Below, piece after piece: positions 56,742 through 64,000 of a DNA stretch of 64,000 bases. Within the stretch, counting starts at the first letter, position 1; the number at the start of each line of letters is the position of its first letter. The stretch covers positions 624,188-688,187 of the forward strand of contig JAMWFC010000065.1 in NCBI GenBank assembly GCA_027475525.1, read 5' to 3'. The position numbers and the translations under genes are program-made. Below the pieces are notes generated by a model. That model worked only from the letters and a program-made list of their open reading frames with translations. It did no database searches and was not told the origin of the DNA. Source of the DNA: Macrolepiota albuminosa. Taxonomy: Eukaryota; Basidiomycota; Agaricomycetes; Agaricales; Agaricaceae.

Positions 56742-59700
56742 ATGGGAGGTGGAACTCGTACCGCTGAACACGACACAGGCAATATTTCCACCCAAACACC
56801 TACTAAAATGCCCTGGAACTTTCGCCAGCATGTTCCCCTGACTCCACAAGGATCAAATAATCCTGAAACCCTCAATTTTGCTTGTTGCCATGCTGAGAAT
56901 AACCCACTTCAGCCTCCTGACCCAGCCGAAGGCCAGGTCAATGACTTTCTTAATGGCTTCGACGACGATATTATTTCTAGTCTGGCATGTGATCATTCTT
57001 CAAGTTTTTCTTCACTCAAAGACGAAGAAGGTCCTGCTGCCGATAAGGGAACCTCTGGCACAGCCAAAGATAGTCCTGTTTCCTTTGAAGGGAATAAACC
57101 TGCAGCGCGTTCTCTCTTAGAAGACTTTTACATTGCCGGTGAATATGAAGATATTATACTCCCACCTGGCCCAAAAACTTCGATGGCTCCACGTGCTGCT
57201 ACTCTGAGCCCCACACTATCCAGTAATGACGAGCCAGATCCTTTCCTTCTAGAACCTATTTACACCGGAAATTCTCCCAAAAAACCACCTCCGCCCACCT
57301 CAGATGTGTCTCTTGCACCCTACACTCCACTTTCCAAGCCATCCACTCAAAATGCGTCACCTTCTGAAGGCCGTCCATCGCACACTGCTCTCAAACAGTG
57401 TGAAGAGAGTTTCCTACGCATTGAAGAGATCTTTGTGGAGCTAGCTCACTCATTACAATGGCCTGTATTGCGTGTTAAAAAGATGTTTTTTTCTGGTATG
57501 AAGGGATCCCGGAGTACGAACGGTTGGAATCTTTATCAGGCATATTTCACAAAACATCGGGAGGCTGAACTCAAACGTGCTGGACTCAAGGATGGTACAG
57601 GTATGCAAGCTTACATCTTTCGTCTCTTTTCTCTGACAGCTTTTAAAGACAAGGAATGTTGGCCAAGTTTTCAAAAGAAACATGGTGACGCTACAGAAGC
57701 AATTCTACGAGCAGCGCTTGATCTTGATCGTCTGGTGCATCAAAAGGAAACTCTCCAACAACGAAGTCGTCATTTTCAGAAACATTGTGCAAAGTTGGAA
57801 AAATTAGTAGGTCGGCCTTCCCTCTAGACTCCCAAATACTTATTTCAATCTAGAATCAAGAAGGTGTCGAGAACCGGTTCCAGACCTTCGCTATCACAGT
57901 TGGTGACTGCCTCCATGAAGATCAAGGCCTTGGCGTTGTCACTGTCACCCCAGGACTGTCGAATGTATTGATCACACAATTTGCACCCATTGAAGATTAC
58001 TAAAACTTTTTTTTTCTAGTTTGTTCAGAATCGCCTAAAGCTTAGTGATGAGGATCTGTTGGCCCTGGTCAAATGCGAAGCCTAGTAAGTAACTCATCCT
58101 AATATTGGTCCATATGTTTTGACGATATCTCCAGTAATGCAGTCACGGGAAAGATTACTAATGATGTGGACCCACTCCAACTCATCAACAAATTCAACAA
58201 AGCTATGGATTCCATAGAAGCAGAATTCAAAGGTCCAGCCACTCCGCAGCCTGCAGCTGAAGAAGATGAGGAAGATCTGGTCGTCAACGAAGACTCAAAT
58301 GTTATCTCAAGCTGCAAGAAACATCTCATTGCGATGCTAAGTGAGTATCAAAACTTGATTTTTATAGCATAGTTTACTCATTAATATCGATCTAGAAATT
58401 GCTACAGAGGCTGCTGGCCAACGGTGGTCTGGTGATCGTCTGCCTTGGGCCACACTCCCTAATCACCTTGTTGCAATATCACACGTCATGTCAGGATGGC
58501 CTCCAAGTTGCGCACTGCCTAATGAGACCAGTAAACCCAAGAAGGGTAAGCAGGGCATAAAGGACCTTGGCAACAAGGATGGGCGCCTCCTCTTGGCAGC
58601 TCTTCAGAGTGGCGAACTTAAAATTGTCAAGGCAGATCTTGAGAAGATCAAGAAGAACGAAATCACTGTCATTGCTACTGCTGAGCCCACAACATTTGAC
58701 GCTTGCACCATTCACGCCCAAGCCATCTTTGCAAATGGAAAAACCTGGATCGGAAAATCTGCCCCCAAAAGCGCCGCGCTCACCTGTATCAAGAAGAGGA
58801 AGCCAGCAGTCATTGATGTTGAGTCCGGAGAGGACGAACCTCAGCAACCTTCTATTGTCTATACCATCAGTAGTAGTGACTCTGAAGAGCCCCCTCCACC
58901 TGCCGCTCCCAAGAAGCACGACTCTACCATCAAGGCCGATTTTGACCCTGATGATCCTGGGAGGGAAAAGCAGCCACCTGTTAAGCAGCCACCTCCACCG
59001 CCTCCTGTGAAGCAACGAAAGGTTGCTCCTCCCAAGATGCACATTTCTACTGTCAACACCGACTCTGATCCTGATGATGCTAGCACAGCAAACAAAAAAC
59101 AGCCCCGTCCAGTTCCACCTGTCAAGAAACGTGCTGCTCCAATACGCACTGCCTCCGATCCTGACAATCCTGCCCCAGCAAAAAAGAACCAGTGCATTCC
59201 TCTCAAGCAACAAAAGCGCGTTATAGTTCCCTCCAGTGATATCGAAGAGGAGGACAACCTTGAGAAACAATGCAAAGCCTCTCTCCATGATGCTAGCAAA
59301 GACTCCGTTGGCTCAGGTGACGATTATGTCCATGAACAGGATGACAAGTCCGAAAGCGGAATGGTATCAACTCCCAGGTCACGTTGTATCTGCGCTGCCA
59401 AGACCAAAGGAAAGGACATGAAGGGGAAGACTCAGGCAAGTGCGATGAAGACTCCAGCACCTTTGGCTGGTACTGTACGCACTTCTGAGACTGTAGTACC
59501 CAACGTCCACGCTCCACCTCCACCTTCCAAGCCCATGGTCACAGCAGCTCCCGCTCCACCAGCTCCGCTCCCCAAGCCCATGGTTGCTCCACCCCCCAAG
59601 CCCATGGTTGCTGTACCTCATCAGCCTCCGACCAGATCTAGCATCAGACGCACAAAAGCATCTCAAAGGCCCATGACTGCTGTCCCATTTACTGTTACAC

Positions 59701-60581
59701 TACCTACGCAAACAAGTTTGGAGTCAGTTCTCAGGACAACTGCTCCTGATAACACTATCGCTGCCAGCGGTGAGATACCAGTGTCTCGATTGCCAATGAT
59801 GTCTTTGGCTACTGGCACGCTGCAAGCAGCTGCCCAAAACCCTCAAACTGGGCAAGATATTGTCGAAAGTTTCCCTCCATCGCGCCTCATCTCTCATGCC
59901 TCTCAGCCTGCTCCGACTCAGCCTGCTCTGCGTTTAAACAGGACTCCAATGCCTCACTCATCAACCCCAGAATCAGATGTTAGGATGGACGAACCTCCCT
60001 ACTCTTCACAGGTATATGGTGCGCAATACAGGACTGAGCAGTACGACACTGAGCAGTACGCAACTGAGCAGTATGGGTCCGACCAGTATGAGACAGAGAG
60101 GTATGATGATGAAGATTATTCTATGGACCCTCCGTACTCCGACTACAACATCCATCCATACAATCTTCCTCTTCCTCGATATCCTAATAACCCTCCCCAA
60201 GGCCATGCAAGGTATGCTCGCCGTCCCTATGCGCGTCAAGGATCTAGCGGAGCAATGCAATATAGACCTCCATCCCAGAGGCCACTTCCTCATCCTTCTG
60301 CCATGCGCTATCGCCCTCAGTATGGGCCTCCTCGTGGTCGTGGGGTGTCCATTGCTGGTCCATCGCGTGTCCCTGCCTCGTCGAACATGGGGCCTTCTAA
60401 CGCTGGTCCATCGCGTGTCCCCGCCTCGTTGAACATGGGGTCTTCTAATGCTGGTCCATCACGTGTCTCCACCTCGTCGAACATGGAACCTTCTTTCTCG
60501 AGAACGTTTAACGGTGATCAGTACTGGAGCTCGGGGCAGTATGAGGGCGACGAAAATGACGATTCCAATATGTTGAGCTAG
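56742..60581 (+). CDS. Large, mostly disordered transposon cargo protein
   Basis: From ATG 56742, exons 56742-57806, 57854-57964, 58020-58084, 58135-58340 and 58396-60581 join in frame for 1,210 aa; more 5' exons are possible. An ordered helical region spans about residues 200-490 (RIEEIFVELAHSLQWPVLRV, RSTNGWNLYQAYF, CWPSFQKKHGDATEAILRAA). Another follows with QRWSGDRLPWATLPNHLVAI, GIKDLGNKDGRLLLAALQSG and ANGKTWIGKSAPKSAA. Then there is a long Pro/Lys-rich disordered part, a YGTEQY-type repeat (ETEQY variants near 60030-60110) and three 48-bp repeats encoding AGPSRVPASSNMGPSN (60350-60480). Similar proteins accompany KDZ elements in mushrooms (from memory). It is possibly a DNA- or chromatin-binding partner. 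No catalytic motif. Confidence 0.75.
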
Positions 60582-60891
60582 ATAGGACGAACTGCTTGAA
60601 GTTGTGATGTGCCATTCCGAACTTTCTTGTGCCTGATTTTGTATATATATTACCTCAATAATCAGTATGTTTTCTTGACAACGTGCATTTCCTTGAACGA
60701 CATAGTAAAAAACATCCGCCAATTCCGTCAAGAGGTTTGACCTCTTCAACTCGTCACCACCTGACCTCGTGAGGTACTGACCTCTTTACTGCGTTTGACG
60801 TCCAACCTACTGACCTCAAACATCGAGTTCTGAACCAGGCCCGATCACGATCTGGGCTTTGAGAAGAGGTGCGGTCGACGTTGCTAGGGTA

Positions 60892-60958
60892 CCCCCGGTC
60901 CAGTTCATTAACCCCCCTAAAGTCCCATCAAGAAGCATATACCGAACTGCCAGCGGTG
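60892..60958 (-). repeat. Right terminal inverted repeat of KDZ element
   Basis: Reverse complement of the left repeat over its inner part (60914-60938) and over CCGGTCCAGT. The outermost 12 bp share 9 with the left end. Confidence 0.8.
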
Positions 60959-60966
60959 CGAGATGG
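60959..60966. repeat. Target-site duplication, right copy
   Basis: CGAGATGG directly after the right inverted repeat; identical to 43298-43305. Confidence 0.8.
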
Positions 60967-62042
60967 GGACATTGATGCGAAATGTAAGTTTTAATTTTAT
61001 TTTAAGTTGCTCAAGTGTAATTGAACAAAACTTAGATGTAAAATATAAAACCTCAGTTCACGAAGTTCTGGGGGTTTAAGTTACACCCGCGCGCACGTTG
61101 TAATAATAGTATAATTTTTATTGTTTTAATTTGAATGAACTTAATAGTCACACTCGAAATTGGGAGCAAATAGTATTACTACTGAATCCCGAAGTCAATC
61201 TGTATGCGTAAGGCCTAAGACGTCCACTCCCTGGGGACTCCGAGCTGTGGCAAGGTGATTGCTTGCCCGACTCCCCCAATCCCATCCTCCTTTTATACCT
61301 GCTTCCTTCGAGCACGGACCAGTGCGTATCCGCATGGTAGCCAGTTATTCGTCGTGTTTTTGGGTTGCTTGGCGACCCGGTCGTGGCCTATTGCCGGGCC
61401 TGGGCCCCGGTTACCGCGTTTGCCGTTGCTTGTTAGCAAGGCTAAACGTTTTCCCTCCCTTTTCGTTGGCTAAACCTTGCCCCCTTTTTGCTGTATCTTT
61501 CTCTCTACTTCTTTCCTTCGTGGTCCTGGCTTTTTCGTCGTTGTTTCGTGGTTGGGTGGGCATGCGATGGGGTTAGAATAAGCAGTGGCGCGCAGGTAGT
61601 TTTCAAGAAGAACAATGTGCGTATTCGAGTTTCGATCATGATCAGCTCATGATCGCTAGATGTGATCGATCTCGGTGAATTGGCCGAGATCGCCATCAAA
61701 TCCTGCCGCTGCCTTGTTTTGTCGTCGGCTTCGTCATTTTAGGTGCTGGCTGGGTGGTCTGACGGTGCGTTGGTTGATATCCTGAGGTACGTCTCGGTCT
61801 ACCGTTTTCGACCATTTCACAAGAGCTTACAGTTTTCAGCTTAATCTTGTGTAGACTTGGGATCTTTTAACTAACAAATAAACATTTTGTATATTTGTCG
61901 TCCCTTTCCTCTGTCTCTGTCTCTGATTTGAGACAGACGACGTATCAACATCTGAGAGATTGCCTACATATAACCGAGTGTACTTTCTGAGCAAGGGCTG
62001 TCTACCCATTCTCTATCATACTCCTCACACTCCGAGTTCGAA
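60967..62042. other. Intergenic, right flank of the transposon
   Basis: The first bases restore the sequence interrupted at 43305 (GAGATGG|GGACATTG), followed by a good intron donor (gtaagttttaa, 60987). 61250-61750 is C/T-rich and unlike its neighbours, without a coding signal. The last 200 bp resemble a promoter/5' UTR for the gene starting at 62043. Confidence 0.4.
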
Positions 62043-63569
62043 ATGCCTGCCGATAATGCCCCCATCAGGGGACACAAACGCAACCGCTCCAGCGGTGACC
62101 TCACCAAAGATCAAATCGACGAGCTCTCCGCAGTGTTAGATGATCTCGAAAGCAGAGTCGAGGGACTTAAAAACAGCAAGAAGTGGGGCGACATTGAGGA
62201 AGTCCAGCAGCTTTCCAAAGAGACTGCAGGGATCTTTGTTCAAGTGAAGCAATCTAAAGACATCAAGTCAAAAATCCTGACGCCGTGGTATGAGTAATTG
62301 ATATTGTGTTAACTCGTACTGATCCATCCTCATTTATAGGTCGTCTCTCTGTCTAACATGGACTTTGACACACTCAAATCCAGAATGGGGGTCAGTGATG
62401 CAATTGTAGTCGACGCAGGTCCCCCAGAAACATTTCTCGCCGGTATTGGTCGGGCATTACGAGGATACCAAGGACCTTGCGACTTGAACATTATCTTAAA
62501 CAGTGTCAAGGCCTGGGACTGTTCTCCTCTCTTCAACCTGTTGAAAATATGTGAAACTAACATGAACAATAAAGTACGTCTCTCATTCATACCTCAAGCT
62601 CATAATTCGGCTTCAGATTACTCACTTTCCCCAAGTCAGAAGCCGCATCAAGGATCATTATTGATCCTTGGATTATTTCAGGAATGCAGATCATCGAAAC
62701 TATCGAAGCCGCTCATGGTCATTATATTCCTGTCCTTTTTCCCGAACTGCTGGTTTGGCGTATGCGATCCCAAAGCGATACACCGGCCATCATTGAACAT
62801 GATGGTAAGACGACATACCTTTCAGGCGCCATCGACTATGTCTCTTTAAACTACCATTTGACGAGTAATTTGAGTGATGAGCACAAGTGGCAGAGAGATA
62901 TAGGTATATACAATCTTATATCTTGCACAGGACCTGGTATTGATCTCTATTTATAGACATTAAAGAGATTGTGAATGGCGAGAATGCGGCACGCGCATTG
63001 CGTATTTTTACCAGCGCAGACACCTTCACTATTTGCGAGGCCAAGAGAAGATCAAATAATAAACTTGACGAACATGAGCCTCAAGTCGTTGCAGAATGTC
63101 TAGCGTTGTAAGGTTGCTATCATACTTGTCTGCCTCTCAAAGCTAATAGCTACGATGAAGGTTAAGCAAGCTAAAAGCGTACGTGAATACACATTGAAAT
63201 ATTAAATTTCACAAGTCTTAGTACATTGTCACACTTACTCTAGAGACTCCAGAAACAAAACACTTTCAACTACAAAAGTGGGATTCACCCTCACCACCGG
63301 TGTAGCATGGATATTTGGTCTGGTCGACGCCAAAGAACGAAAATATTTGAAGACAACTGAGATCAAAATCGATGTGACGAAGCAAGGTGATACGGAAAAA
63401 AATATTCAGCAGAGTCTTCGAGCATTGATGGCTCTTATGCTGATCTGGGTAAGTGGCGGCTCGATGTTCTGACCTTGAAAAAGTGCTGATTTCTGTTGTA
63501 TAGGGTACACAGTCAAGCAACGTACTTGAAACTATCATGACTGCTTTGGCATCAACTAGGCCATGTTAA
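62043..63569 (+). CDS. Multi-exon hypothetical protein
   Basis: Clear coding exons are joined by good introns. The first exon is from 62043 (ADNAPIRGHKRNRSSGDLTK, then a coiled-coil-like helix). 62358 begins MDFDTLKSRMGVSDAIVVDA. After an acceptor at about 62690 comes IIETIEAAHGHYIPVLFPEL. Then DIKEIVNGENAARALRIF, and the end is GVAWIFGLVDAKERKYLKTT...SLRALMALMLIW, stop 63567-63569. The junction between the first exon and 62358 does not keep frame with the obvious sites, so the true start may be 62358. No family recognised. There are no transmembrane or catalytic signatures that I trust. Confidence 0.6.
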
Positions 63570-63700
63570 CTCATTTGTAGAGAATAGTCAGAGTCGCGTG
63601 TAATCATTTTTCATTGAAGCCTTAGATTAGAAGGTTTCAAACAGCTGATGACTTTTTCATACTCGAAAATTATAGAATAGTATTGAAAACATAAGGTAGT

Positions 63701-64000
63701 TTATTCTGTCTTCGTCCGAAATATCGATGTATCAAGAACATAGATAAAGTTTGTAGGGTGCAAGATAATTCTCCCAGTATCTTCAACGAGAAACGTCTGC
63801 ATAATGCGATTGCGTGGATAGCATAGATGTTCACTGAGACCAGGAGACATAACAAGAGCCTGTTTCGTTGGCTTCTTCATCGTCGAGTCCCATGAAAAGC
63901 CAAGTTTCACCAGACAGTCATCTCCTTCCCTGAAGAGTGCTTTTTGAAAACCAGTTGAGGATCGAATGGAGGATTGATCAGCGTTTATAGGTCCGGTGAG
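63701..64000 (-). CDS. Partial gene, C-terminal end only
   Basis: Open on the minus strand from the window edge (64000) to a TAA at 63701-63703, about 99 residues without a stop, including GFQKALFREGDDCLVKLGF and HLCYPRNRIMQTFLVEDTGRI. The 5' part lies outside the window. It converges with the preceding gene; only 131 bp separate the two stops. Not recognised. Confidence 0.5.
   Translation of the reverse strand, partial: LTGPINADQSSIRSSTGFQKALFREGDDCLVKLGFSWDSTMKKPTKQALVMSPGLSEHLCYPRNRIMQTFLVEDTGRIILHPTNFIYVLDTSIFRTKTE

Larger units (their letters stand above)
43306..60958 (+). mobile_element. 17.65-kb KDZ-type DNA transposon with cargo genes
   Basis: The left end (from 43306) begins CACCTAAGGCAG and contains TGCTTCTTGATGGGACTTTA then ACTGGACCGG. 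The right end, read inward on the opposite strand from 60958, begins CACCGCTGGCAG and contains the same 20-mer and ACTGGACCGG. These imperfect inverted repeats span about 65-70 bp. Both ends are flanked by CGAGATGG. Inside are the KDZ transposase/Ulp1 gene (plus), a small basic protein (minus, 54520-55302) and a 1,210-aa disordered protein (plus, 56742-60581). A 6.4-kb Helitron-like element is nested in the transposase gene. Without it the element is about 11.3 kb. The transposase is interrupted, so this copy could move only if supplied from elsewhere. Confidence 0.85.

Noticed and set aside
60350..60480. Further k=77 artefact
   Set aside because: The period is 48 bp, in frame and diverged: a natural coding repeat.
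61255..61576. Two overlapping plus-strand open frames
   Set aside because: C/T-rich sequence open in two frames at once; no motif, no splice support.

Overview
This 64-kb window is nuclear DNA of a basidiomycete fungus, most likely a mushroom-forming agaricomycete. The genes are compact and split by many 45-70 nt GT-AG introns. The families present (TKL kinases with an HGDLKG catalytic loop, a Zn(II)2Cys6 factor of mushroom type, F-box proteins, a secreted ricin-type lectin, KDZ transposons with a fused Ulp1 protease) are typical of Agaricomycetes. I resolved exon chains by hand, checking that each splice junction keeps the frame. Where that failed I say so.

Layout. 0.7-5.5 kb (-) is an AT-rich dead gene of a transposase-like family carrying an embedded WRN-type 3'-5' exonuclease domain. 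5.6-38 kb is a host gene block: small hypothetical gene (-), dihydroflavonol-reductase-like enzyme (-), HotDog thioesterase (+), two low-complexity hypotheticals, Elongator subunit ELP6 (+), AAA ATPase (+), ribosomal protein L8 (-), tRNA-Phe (+), F-box protein (+), XPF/RAD1 nuclease (-), CIR-N splicing/corepressor-like protein (+), TKL kinase (+), secreted lectin (-), F-box/WD-like protein (+), then about 4 kb with no gene I can support. 38.4-40.7 kb (+) reads as one gene joining a Zn(II)2Cys6 DNA-binding domain to a TKL kinase.

43.3-61.0 kb is the main discovery. It is a 17.65-kb KDZ-type DNA transposon bounded by imperfect terminal inverted repeats and an 8-bp target duplication. It carries a KDZ transposase/Ulp1 gene (+), a small basic protein gene (-) and a large disordered-protein gene (+). 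The transposase gene is split by a 6,381-bp Helitron-like insertion; taking the insertion out at an A/T junction leaves one uninterrupted frame of about 1,281 codons. The insertion consists of three head-to-tail units, each ending in a hairpin. It contains a 61-bp satellite (21 copies), a gene with an inverted middle segment, and a 125-bp fragment copied from the neighbouring small gene, starting exactly at an intron donor. 62.0-63.6 kb (+) is a hypothetical gene, and a partial gene (-) runs off the right edge.

Data-quality warning. Six unrelated places carry perfect tandem duplications of exactly 77 bp. That is the signature expected when k=77 de Bruijn contigs are joined without trimming their overlap. 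One of them, together with a separate 1-nt shift, breaks the C-terminus of RAD1.
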